This document shows positions 5,909 through 13,274 of a stretch of DNA of 16,155 nucleotides, one piece after another. Position 1 is the first letter of the stretch. Each line of letters starts with the position of its first letter. The notes under the pieces were generated by a model. It was not told the DNA's origin, ran no database searches, and saw only the letters and a list, made by a program, of their open reading frames with translations. The position numbers and the translations under genes were made by a program. The stretch is from an uncultured Bacteroidales bacterium (GTDB lineage: Bacteria; Bacteroidota; Bacteroidia; Bacteroidales; UBA932), in the NCBI GenBank assembly GCA_902488725.1, contig CABTXO010000010.1, forward strand, positions 1 through 16,155. Direction: 5' to 3'.

Positions 5909-7012
5909 ATGGCATTGAAGTGCGGGATCGTAGGACTGCCCAACGTCGGAAAATCAACCTTGTTCAACTGTGTCAGTTCGGGGAAAGCGCAGAGCGCGAA
6001 TTTCCCCTTCTGCACGATCGAGCCGAATCTGGGCTCGACGAATGTGCCGGACAAACGCCTGGAAGTGCTGTCCGACATCTGCAAGCCGCAGCGGACGATT
6101 CCCGCCACGGTGGACATCGTGGACATCGCCGGCCTGGTGAAGGGTGCGAGCAAGGGAGAGGGACTCGGCAACCAGTTCCTGGCGAACATCCGGGAAACGG
6201 ACGCCATCCTGCATGTACTGCGTTGTTTCGACGACGGCAACGTGGTTCACGTGGACGGCAGCGTGGATCCGGTCCGGGACAAAGAAGTCGTGGACACGGA
6301 ACTCCAGATCAAGGATCTGGAGACCGTGGAGGCCCGGATCGCCAAGGTGCAGAAGCAGGCGACGACGGGCGGCGACAAGGATGCGAAGAAACTCCTGGAC
6401 CTGCTGCTGCGGTACAAGGACGCCCTGGAGCAGGGACATTCCTGCCGCACGGTGGAAGTCGTGAACGAGGAAGAAGCCACCCTCGCGCGAGATCTGTTTC
6501 TCCTGACGAACAAACCGGTCCTGTACGTCTGCAACGTGGACGACGCTTCCGCCGCCAGGGGCAACCGTTACGTGGATGCGGTACGGGAAGCCGTCAAAGG
6601 GGAAAATGCAGAGATCCTGATCATTTCCGCGCAGACGGAATCGGAGATCGCCGAAATGGACAGTTATGAAGACAGGCAGCTGTTTCTGGAAGAGATGGGC
6701 CTGCAGGAGTCGGGCGTGGTGCGCCTGCTCCAGAGCGCCTACCATCTGCTGGGGCTTCAGACCTTCTTCACCGCCGGGGCGGACGAGTGCCGCGCCTGGA
6801 CGATCCACAAAGGAGACAAGGCGCCGAAGGCCGCCAGCGTGATCCATACGGACTTCGAAAAAGGCTTCATACGGGCCGAAGTGATCAAGTACGAGGACTT
6901 CGTTGCCCTGGGCAGCGAAACGGCTGTCCGGGCCGCAGGAAAGCTCGCCACGGAGGGAAAGGAATATGTCGTGCAAGACGGCGACATCATGCACTTCCTC
7001 TTCAACGTCTGA
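5909..7012 (+). CDS. ychF: Redox-responsive/ribosome-associated P-loop ATPase YchF (OLA1 family)
   Basis: A 367-residue YchF/OLA1-family P-loop NTPase of the Obg-related class, the usual length. YchF binds ribosomes, hydrolyses ATP in most species, and is linked to translation control and stress responses. Visible parts are the G1 loop GLPNVGKST (9-17), G2 [10 protein letters not shown] (31-40), G3 [10 protein letters not shown] (72-81), a coiled-coil insert (about 135-200), and the C-terminal TGS-like domain ending [11 protein letters not shown]. The G4 motif is NVDD (209-212), while the family normally shows NxxE, the glutamate being linked to ATP preference; see findings. The start at 5909 ([16 protein letters not shown]) matches family N-termini. 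It is a single-gene unit with its own promoter and a terminator 31 nt downstream. Confidence 0.96.
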   Translation: MALKCGIVGLPNVGKSTLFNCVSSGKAQSANFPFCTIEPNLGSTNVPDKRLEVLSDICKPQRTIPATVDIVDIAGLVKGASKGEGLGNQFLANIRETDAILHVLRCFDDGNVVHVDGSVDPVRDKEVVDTELQIKDLETVEARIAKVQKQATTGGDKDAKKLLDLLLRYKDALEQGHSCRTVEVVNEEEATLARDLFLLTNKPVLYVCNVDDASAARGNRYVDAVREAVKGENAEILIISAQTESEIAEMDSYEDRQLFLEEMGLQESGVVRLLQSAYHLLGLQTFFTAGADECRAWTIHKGDKAPKAASVIHTDFEKGFIRAEVIKYEDFVALGSETAVRAAGKLATEGKEYVVQDGDIMHFLFNV

Positions 7013-7043
7013 TCAACCCGGGACACGATCTCCGAAACACGAA

Positions 7044-7069
7044 AAAACCGGCCCTGAAGAGCCGGTTTT
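7044..7069. terminator. Bidirectional intrinsic terminator between ychF and ppiD
   Basis: AAAACCGGC at 7044-7052 pairs with GCCGGTTTT at 7061-7069 around an 8-nt loop. On the plus strand the stem is followed by CGTTTTGTTTT; on the minus strand the T-run extends to six. It lies 31 nt after the ychF stop and 24 nt after the ppiD stop, so it can end both convergent transcripts, including the long minus-strand operon. Confidence 0.85.
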
Positions 7070-7093
7070 CGTTTTGTTTTCCGCAGCTGTCCG

Positions 7094-9184
7094 CTAATAG
7101 AAGCGGGCGCGGTGGTCTTTGACATTCGCCGCCTGCATCATCACGGGCAGGATCATCCGGGACGCATAGTCGTTCATCTGCATGGCCGTGTTCTTGGCAT
7201 CGTCTTCCGTGTAGAAGGCACCCGTCTCGCGGGAATTCACCTTGAACACATAGGTGCCGATCGAACCGGCGACCGGGCCGCAGATCTGTCCTTCGGGAGC
7301 GACGGAGGCCGCACCGATGAACTTGGGATCCATCCCCTGACCGGCCATGGAGGCGAAACGCACGTCCACGCCGGTGCTGACAGTCGCACGAAGCGTGTCG
7401 GCGATGGTCTGCAGGTCATTCAGACCCTTGATCTTCGCGGCCACTTCGGCGGCTTTGCTTTCGCTGTACTTTTCCGCATAGAGCTGCTGGCGGATCGGCT
7501 CCTGCACCTCCTGCACATCGGCGATACCCTCCTTGTGAATTCCCTTAAGGGCCACGATGAAGAAGTAGTTCTGATTGACAGTGAGGATGTTGGACACCTT
7601 GCCGACCTTGTTGTCGAAGACCCAGCGGGTCACTTCCTTCGCCTGGTTGATGGCTCCGTAGCTGGAAGTGCTTTCCTGCACGTTGTTCATCGGGTGCGAA
7701 TAGACGCCGAGCGTGTCGACGGCCTTCTTGTAGTGCTCGAAGCCGCCGGATGCGAGGGTCGCGAACTTGTTGGCCTGCGCATAGTAGCTGTTGAAAGTTT
7801 CCCCGCTGGCCACCGCCGTCTTCTGGAGGATGGCGACCTGCTTTTTCTCGACGGGAGCTGTCTTTCGGGCGACCTCCACGATGTGGGTTCCGTACTGCGT
7901 CTTCAGGATGAAGGGCTTGTCGATCTGGGCCGTCAGCACGGATTCAAAGCCCGGGATCATGTAGGTCTGGGTCATCCAGCCGATGTTCCCGCGCTCCCCG
8001 TCCGCCGCGCTCTGGGCATCGACGGAATAGGCTGCCGCAAGGTTCGAGAAACTCTCTCCCTTCGCCAGAACGCCGATCAGGCTGTCTGCCCTGGCATCAG
8101 CCGTCGCACCGCGGAGCAGGATGTGCTTCACGTAGGCGGAATCCGAGATCTGCTTCGTGTCAAGAATCTTCGCAGCGTAGAAGATGTTGTTGGCCGTGTA
8201 AATCGGAGACACGCCGGAGGCGTTTCCGCTTACGAACTTGTCCACGTCGGCATTGACGGTGGCCAGTTCACCGGCCTTGTACCAGTAGTTGTCGAACGAC
8301 TTCTCGGAATTCTTCGCCAGGAAGGACTTCATGTTCTCCGTCGTGCCGAATTCATCGTAGACGGCGGTCATGGCCTCGTTTGCGGCAGCGATGTCCGTAT
8401 CGGAAGGCTTCACTTCGAAGACGACATATTCAATGTCGCGGGAAGCGTTCTGCTTGAACATCTCCTTGTGGGCGTCGTAGTATTTCCGGATCTCGGCATC
8501 GGACACCTTGATGGTCGAATCAGGCATGTAGGTGTGCGGAACGACTACGAAATCGACATTCGTGGTGATGTTGTTCTCGGCGATCGCCCGCTTCTGCATC
8601 AGCGGCGTCTGAACATTGCTCTGGCTGAACAGGGAATTGTACTTCGTGTACACCTGCTGCGTGAACACGGTGTTCTGCAGATAGTTCCAGTAGGACTTGA
8701 GCCGGCCGGTCGCATCCTGCGAGACATTCTTCACGAGTTGGAGAAGCGCATCCTTGGAGAAGTTGCCGTTCTCGTCGGCGAAAGCGGGGTTGCCGGAGAT
8801 CACGGGGGAAATCATGTCCCCGCTCAACAGATCCTGCAGTTCTTTGTCGCCGACACGGATGCCGGCGTCACGGGCGTTCTTCACGAACAGGTACTTGTCC
8901 ACGAGCGACTGCCAGGCCGCGTTGCGGATCTGTTCCTGCTGCTGCTCGTCGTGGGTCGTGGTGCCGGTCATGACTTCGCTGATCGCCGAGAAACGCTCCA
9001 CGTCCTGCTGAAAATCGGTGTAGGAGATGGATTTCCCGTTGATGTTGCCGACGTTGTTCTTGTCGGAAAGGATGTTCAAGGCATCCAGAACTTGGGAAGG
9101 GTCGATCACGAACAGCAAAAGAGGAAGGGCGATCAAGATTGAAAGGACGATGCCCCATCCCCGTATTTTCTGTAAAACAGCCAT
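7094..9184 (-). CDS. ppiD: PpiD/SurA-like membrane-anchored peptidyl-prolyl isomerase
   Basis: A 696-residue envelope folding factor. One N-terminal membrane helix (about residues 11-27) anchors it in the inner membrane with the rest in the periplasm. A SurA/PpiD-type N-terminal chaperone domain follows (about 40-240), beginning with VGNINGKSISYTDFQQDVER. A parvulin isomerase domain lies at about 350-440, with YVKHILL (His354), the GNIGWM loop and YGTHIVEV. The C-terminal part (about 450-696) is a further helical region and possibly a second, degenerate parvulin-like module. Length is close to that of Bacteroidales PpiD-like proteins. It helps newly exported proteins, chiefly outer-membrane proteins, to fold. 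It is the last gene of the mfd-coaX-barrel-TPR-lptC block, 69 nt after lptC, and is followed by the bidirectional terminator. The symbol is by family; the exact orthology to E. coli PpiD is not proven. Confidence 0.88.
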   Translation of the reverse strand: MAVLQKIRGWGIVLSILIALPLLLFVIDPSQVLDALNILSDKNNVGNINGKSISYTDFQQDVERFSAISEVMTGTTTHDEQQQEQIRNAAWQSLVDKYLFVKNARDAGIRVGDKELQDLLSGDMISPVISGNPAFADENGNFSKDALLQLVKNVSQDATGRLKSYWNYLQNTVFTQQVYTKYNSLFSQSNVQTPLMQKRAIAENNITTNVDFVVVPHTYMPDSTIKVSDAEIRKYYDAHKEMFKQNASRDIEYVVFEVKPSDTDIAAANEAMTAVYDEFGTTENMKSFLAKNSEKSFDNYWYKAGELATVNADVDKFVSGNASGVSPIYTANNIFYAAKILDTKQISDSAYVKHILLRGATADARADSLIGVLAKGESFSNLAAAYSVDAQSAADGERGNIGWMTQTYMIPGFESVLTAQIDKPFILKTQYGTHIVEVARKTAPVEKKQVAILQKTAVASGETFNSYYAQANKFATLASGGFEHYKKAVDTLGVYSHPMNNVQESTSSYGAINQAKEVTRWVFDNKVGKVSNILTVNQNYFFIVALKGIHKEGIADVQEVQEPIRQQLYAEKYSESKAAEVAAKIKGLNDLQTIADTLRATVSTGVDVRFASMAGQGMDPKFIGAASVAPEGQICGPVAGSIGTYVFKVNSRETGAFYTEDDAKNTAMQMNDYASRMILPVMMQAANVKDHRARFY

Positions 9185-9203
9185 ATTGCTTGAAATTATA
9201 AAT

Positions 9204-9231
9204 TATCAATTGATATTGGGGTGCGAAGATA
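9204..9231 (-). promoter_or_regulatory. Palindrome and possible -7 box ahead of ppiD
   Basis: The 69-nt AT-rich gap before ppiD contains TATCAATTGATA (9204-9215), a perfect 12-bp palindrome 19 nt before the start codon. On the minus strand it also contains TATCTTCG (9224-9231), one base from the TAnnTTTG -7 consensus. Together they suggest that ppiD may have its own regulated promoter inside the operon. No -33 box is seen at the right distance. Confidence 0.3.
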
Positions 9232-9253
9232 ATGATTTTTATCCAATTAACCA

Positions 9254-9883
9254 CTATTTTTTTAGCAGGGGACCGATAAAGTTGACGGAATCGATCACGA
9301 CCTTGGTGCTGTCCTGAACGACATAGACGTAGCTGTTGAACTCCTTGTACAAGACGGAGTTGCGGGCGCGCTCGTCGGAACGGAAGCCGTATCCCTGCAT
9401 GAATCCGTCGGGAGAGAACATCCGCACGTAGCAGTCCGTGTAGATCTCCTTGGTCGCCCGGTCCCAGTACAGCGTGTCCGTCTCCATTGTCTCCTGCTTG
9501 ATGACATTCTGCACGACGACATTGCCGAAGGCGTACCAGTACTCGGTGTTGTACCGCTTGCTCTTGAAGTGCTTCGCATTGTCGGACAGCAGCTGGGTCT
9601 CCAGTTTGCCCTCTTCGTTGTATGCAAAAACGGACAACCCCTTCGGAAAGAGTTCGTAGGAGCAGGTGTCGTTGTCGTACCGCTCCATCACGTCGGCCTC
9701 GACCCGCATCTGGAGCCTCCCGTTTTCACTTTGCACGACGAACATGCTGTCAACCGTCTGGACCGGGGTTTCCTTCAGGTCAAGACGGACCGCCTCGGAG
9801 AGTTTCTGTTGACAGGCTAAGACGATGAAAGCAACCGTTTCCACGGTTGCAATCATCTTCAGCGTATGTGGGTGCAGTTTCAA
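9254..9883 (-). CDS. lptC: LPS export periplasmic protein LptC
   Basis: A 209-residue protein of the LptC/YrbK family, the periplasmic bridge that receives lipopolysaccharide from the LptBFG transporter and hands it to LptA. The N-terminus (about residues 9-24, ATVETVAFIVLAC) is hydrophobic. It ends in a cysteine that may be a lipobox (VLAC, with a less usual Leu at -2), so it is either a lipoprotein or a membrane-anchored protein. The body consists of beta-rich repeats typical of the Lpt fold, such as SENGRLQMRVEAD, and NAKHFKSKRYNTEYWYAFGNVVVQN with the family's 'trans-envelope' strand pattern. Its start is 12 nt after the TPR gene's stop, so the two are cotranscribed. Short LptC proteins in Bacteroidota are usually annotated from this same neighbourhood, which supports the call. 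Confidence 0.85.
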   Translation of the reverse strand: MKLHPHTLKMIATVETVAFIVLACQQKLSEAVRLDLKETPVQTVDSMFVVQSENGRLQMRVEADVMERYDNDTCSYELFPKGLSVFAYNEEGKLETQLLSDNAKHFKSKRYNTEYWYAFGNVVVQNVIKQETMETDTLYWDRATKEIYTDCYVRMFSPDGFMQGYGFRSDERARNSVLYKEFNSYVYVVQDSTKVVIDSVNFIGPLLKK

Positions 9884-9895
9884 GGCAGCGGAGCC

Positions 9896-11203
9896 TTATT
9901 TCTGCGTCCGGACAATCGTGGTCGCGTGCATGCCTCCGCAGTTGACGGCGTAGCTCTGTCCGTCGACCACGTCGTACATGAAGGCTTCCGCTTTCTGCGG
10001 GAAGTAGACGCTGTACTGACCGATCAGTTTGTTCGCATCGCCGGAAAGGGTAGGATCCGCATTGCGGGCTTTGATCAGGTAGTCGACCGCAACCCAGAAG
10101 TGGGCGCGTTTCGCGACTTCGTCGCCACCGCAGGCAAGCGATCCCCAGATGGTGCCGATCAGATAGTAGGCCTTGCCCTGATAGCTCGCATCCAGTTCGG
10201 CGGAATTGCGGGCATAGTCAAATGCTTTGCCGTTCATGCCGTTCTTGAAACAGTAGGTCGCCAGCTGGAACAGGTAGTCCGCCTTGGTTGGGGTGTCGAT
10301 CCCGTTGAAGGAGACCGCCTCTTCGAGATACTTCACGGCGTTCGGCACATCGTTCCGCGAGGAATAGAGCCTGTACAGGTAGTATGCGGAACTGAAGGAC
10401 GGCTCGCTCTTGTGCAGCTTCGTGACCGCGTTGAGGAACAGATCGTTGTCCTGGCAGCCTTCCGTGGATCCCAGCATCTTGACGATGTTGGTGATGAGGG
10501 CCATGTCGTTCGGATCCGCTTCGTAGCGCGGAGTGAAGAGTTCCAGCAGTTTCTCGCAGCTGGCCACCTGGCTGGTCATGAACAGGCTTTCAAGGTCCGT
10601 CTTGGCCTTCGCCCGGTCATCCGTCATCTCTGAGTTCTTGTCCAGCATCGTCAGCGAGTTCTGGTAGACGTTGATCACCTCCCCGGCATCCAGTTTGCCT
10701 GCCTTGAACAGCTCGATGGCCGCATTCAGGTCCAGCAGGAAGATGTTCGGGCGGGTGTTCTCCTTCGTGACGGCGATGATCTTGTCGAACTGGTCGTAGA
10801 GCACCTGGGGATCCTTGAAATACTGTGCGATGTAGCCGGCCTTGTTGTTCAGAGCGGTCGTCGCGTAGCGCGGATAGTATTCCGCACGCAGATCCTGGAG
10901 CATCAGCACCGTGTCGATCATGGCTGCGCGGACCTTCTCGTCCTTCACCTTGCTGATGGCGCGGTTCATCAAGGTCGTTCCGTTGATGAGCATGTTCTGG
11001 CTGGCCGTGGGCGGACAAAGTTTGAAGGCCTTGCGCCAGTTCGGAAGCGCTGAATCATAGTTCTTCTGTTTGAAGTACTCCTGGTAGTAAGAAAGGTATT
11101 TGGTGCACTCTGCGCTGTCGGGACCGAATTTTCCCTGCGCGGAAACCTTCGTTCCGAAGAAAGCGACGACAAGCATAAGCGCTGCAAATGTGATCTTTTT
11201 CAT
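9896..11203 (-). CDS. Secreted tetratricopeptide-repeat protein
   Basis: 435 residues from the ATG at 11203. A further in-frame ATG at 11245 lies inside the preceding barrel gene and would spoil the signal peptide. The N-terminus MKKITFAALMLVVAFFGTKVSA is a clear signal peptide with cleavage before QG. The mature protein is almost wholly helical, with TPR-like helix pairs, for example YYQEYFKQKNYDSALPNWRKAFKLCP, AYYLYRLYSSRNDVPNAVKYLEEAV and DYLFQLATYCFKNGMNGKAFDYARNSAEL. TPRs bind protein partners. The gene sits between a predicted outer-membrane barrel (14-nt gap) and lptC (12-nt gap), so it probably works in outer-membrane assembly or LPS traffic with the barrel. Its precise function is unknown. 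The same barrel/TPR pair next to lptC is, from memory, widespread in Bacteroidales. Confidence 0.85.
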   Translation of the reverse strand: MKKITFAALMLVVAFFGTKVSAQGKFGPDSAECTKYLSYYQEYFKQKNYDSALPNWRKAFKLCPPTASQNMLINGTTLMNRAISKVKDEKVRAAMIDTVLMLQDLRAEYYPRYATTALNNKAGYIAQYFKDPQVLYDQFDKIIAVTKENTRPNIFLLDLNAAIELFKAGKLDAGEVINVYQNSLTMLDKNSEMTDDRAKAKTDLESLFMTSQVASCEKLLELFTPRYEADPNDMALITNIVKMLGSTEGCQDNDLFLNAVTKLHKSEPSFSSAYYLYRLYSSRNDVPNAVKYLEEAVSFNGIDTPTKADYLFQLATYCFKNGMNGKAFDYARNSAELDASYQGKAYYLIGTIWGSLACGGDEVAKRAHFWVAVDYLIKARNADPTLSGDANKLIGQYSVYFPQKAEAFMYDVVDGQSYAVNCGGMHATTIVRTQK

Positions 11204-11217
11204 TGTCTTTGTGTTTT

Positions 11218-12558
11218 TTAATCGTAGCGTGGTTTGATAAACCAAATGTCAAAAATATTGATACCAATGTTGAATTTCAAAAAGCGTTCCCGTACCATGT
11301 TCCCGTTCGTCGAGCCGCGCTGTCCCAGGTCCACGCCCAAGGTCACGCCGTTGCTCCAACGCAACACCGGAAAGGTAACTCCAAAAGTCAAGCCAACTGT
11401 GTTGACCGTGTTCCCGTCGAGCTTGTAATACGCTTGTTCCCAATACGCTCCGCCTCTGTAGGTGACCCTTCTGAGGTAGTAGCGGATGTCGTTCCGGTTC
11501 GGAATGAACGAGATTCCTGCGCGGACGGACTGCGAAGCGGTCGCACTGAACGTGGAAGCGCCGGAGACGCTGAAGCCCCGGACCTTGTCCATTCCGGAAC
11601 CGGACCAGTCGGAACGCAGGTAGTTCATTTCCGCGGACCAGCGGTCTCCGCCCTGGAGGGCGATGCCGACTCCGATCTCGTTCCCGAACTTCACCCGGCC
11701 GGGATTGTTCTGGAGCGTATCCTTGTTGCTGACGAGGGTGTCGGCCACGGAAGAGATGGACGTGTAGCGGAATTCGTCCACGAAGCCTTTGATGCCGGTG
11801 CCCAGCCGGCAGGTGGCGCCGACGGTGGCCGAAACTGCTCCGGAGAGCGGAAACTGGTACTGGAGTCCCGCTTTGGCCATCGTTCCATGGAGTGACATGT
11901 CAAAGCCGCCGTAGACGCTCCGGAATCCGGATTCCGAGAACACCTGGCTGTTGGTCTTCTTGAGGTTGCCGAAAACATATTCCATCTCCACGCCGGCCGA
12001 GAAGCCCTTGAACAGGTTCATGCCGGCGCCGAAGAAGAGGTTGTACAAACTTCCGTATCCCGCGGCGGAGTAGGTGATGTTGCCGGTCTGGCCGATGATG
12101 GCCGGATCCGTCACCGCAGCGGAAAAACTGTAGCCGATGTCGCTGAACGGGGTGATGCCGCCGTACATCGCGAGATTCCTGTAGATCGGGAACGACAGGA
12201 CGATGTCGTAGATGTTGAAGGTGTTGTTGGACGACTGGATGTCGTGCTGCTTATAGAAGCGGTTGCCCTGTGCCAGGCCGAAGTCCAGCATGAACGACTG
12301 GCTTTCCCGTGCCGTGACGGCGGCCGGATTGAGGTAGTTGATCGTCCGCGGATCCCGGGAAGCGATGCCGATGCCTCCCATGCTCTTGTTGACGGCCGTT
12401 CCCTGTTGGGAAATATCCCCGATCCCGAACACGGAATAAGGTGTGTAAGCATTGTACGCCGAGTTGATGTCCGAGTTCTGTGCCCACGCCGGAAGCGCGC
12501 ACAGGACCAGGGACCAGGCGATCAGAATCTTATGTGCCGTTTTTTTCAACATATTCAT
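11218..12558 (-). CDS. FadL/PorV-like outer-membrane beta-barrel protein
   Basis: 446 residues from the ATG at 12558; a second ATG two codons later (12552) is equally plausible. The signal peptide runs to AWA, with cleavage before QNSD. The mature N-terminus (YSVFGIGDISQQGTAVNKSMGGIGIASRD, then INYLNPAAV) matches the FadL/OmpP1/PorV-type barrels, in which an N-terminal stretch plugs the pore. The rest is amphipathic strands with many aromatic residues, ending in KFNIGINIFDIWFIKPRYD. Family members transport hydrophobic substrates or assist secretion; the substrate here is unknown. It overlaps the coaX 3' end by 29 nt and is followed after 14 nt by the TPR gene, implying coupled translation and possibly a physical complex with the TPR protein. 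Confidence 0.82.
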   Translation of the reverse strand: MNMLKKTAHKILIAWSLVLCALPAWAQNSDINSAYNAYTPYSVFGIGDISQQGTAVNKSMGGIGIASRDPRTINYLNPAAVTARESQSFMLDFGLAQGNRFYKQHDIQSSNNTFNIYDIVLSFPIYRNLAMYGGITPFSDIGYSFSAAVTDPAIIGQTGNITYSAAGYGSLYNLFFGAGMNLFKGFSAGVEMEYVFGNLKKTNSQVFSESGFRSVYGGFDMSLHGTMAKAGLQYQFPLSGAVSATVGATCRLGTGIKGFVDEFRYTSISSVADTLVSNKDTLQNNPGRVKFGNEIGVGIALQGGDRWSAEMNYLRSDWSGSGMDKVRGFSVSGASTFSATASQSVRAGISFIPNRNDIRYYLRRVTYRGGAYWEQAYYKLDGNTVNTVGLTFGVTFPVLRWSNGVTLGVDLGQRGSTNGNMVRERFLKFNIGINIFDIWFIKPRYD

Positions 12559-13258
12559 CTGCGATCAGGGCCAACCCCATCATCACAAGATTGCAAATGA
12601 CAAAGATGGGGTTTTTCATTCTTTTTGCAAAATATATCGCATCGCCTCCGGTGAATATGACCACATTCTCCGGATATTGCGACAAGTAGCCCGTTATTTC
12701 AAACATTATGCCTGAAACCACCCCAGCCTCCAAGGCGGACGGAACGGAGGTGCCGACCGGCGGGACTTCGGCGGGCATGTCGACCAGCGGCAGCACGCGG
12801 GAATAGCGGTTCAGGGCCTTGAAGCGGGTCCGGCAGCCCAGGGAGATGTTGCCGCCGGCATATTCCCCGGACGCCCGCAGAAAGTCGACGGTCAGCGTGG
12901 TTCCGAAATCGAACACCGAACAGCTGCGTCCGGCGAACAGATGGCGTGCGGCGATCATCGAGGCGGCCCGGTCGGGGGAGAGACAGAGGGGTAGTCCGTA
13001 CGCCTGGACGACGGCGGTCCTGCGCCTGTCCAGCATCACCAGCCGGCCGCATTTGTCCGCCAGATTCCGTGCCTGTTCCGGGCCGATCTCCGCAGACGAG
13101 GCGAGCACCAGCACTTCCGGCCGATCCCGCTCCACCAGCGCACCGATGTACGGAAAGATCCGTTCCCCCTGGTACCGGAAGGTTTTTCCGAGCGTCAGGC
13201 CCTCGGAACTAGCGGCTTTCAATGCGGTGTTGCCTATTTCAACGAGCAGATTGGACAT
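12530..13258 (-). CDS. coaX: Type III pantothenate kinase
   Basis: A 242-residue cytoplasmic enzyme of the type III (CoaX) pantothenate kinase family, which phosphorylates pantothenate with ATP in the first step of coenzyme A synthesis. It belongs to the ASKHA fold. Visible motifs are the phosphate-binding EIGNT (7-11), SPDR (94-97) with the presumed catalytic Asp96, DFGTTLTVDF (117-126), GEYAGGNISLG (131-141) and a C-terminal IFTGGDA nucleotide loop (201-207). Motif 1 is normally D-x-G-N-T/S; here Glu7 replaces Asp (see findings). The gene starts 16 nt after mfd and overlaps the next barrel gene by 29 nt. Its place ahead of the envelope genes is, from memory, a common Bacteroidales arrangement. 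Confidence 0.93.
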   Translation of the reverse strand: MSNLLVEIGNTALKAASSEGLTLGKTFRYQGERIFPYIGALVERDRPEVLVLASSAEIGPEQARNLADKCGRLVMLDRRRTAVVQAYGLPLCLSPDRAASMIAARHLFAGRSCSVFDFGTTLTVDFLRASGEYAGGNISLGCRTRFKALNRYSRVLPLVDMPAEVPPVGTSVPSALEAGVVSGIMFEITGYLSQYPENVVIFTGGDAIYFAKRMKNPIFVICNLVMMGLALIADEYVEKNGT

Positions 13259-13274
13259 GGTGGACGGTGTTTGG

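Noticed and set aside
7112..9142. Open frame of 676 codons antisense to ppiD
   Set aside because: Long antisense frames arise from high GC at third codon positions. This one has a His/Val/Asp/Gly-rich composition with no motif, while the ppiD frame shows a membrane anchor and parvulin motifs.
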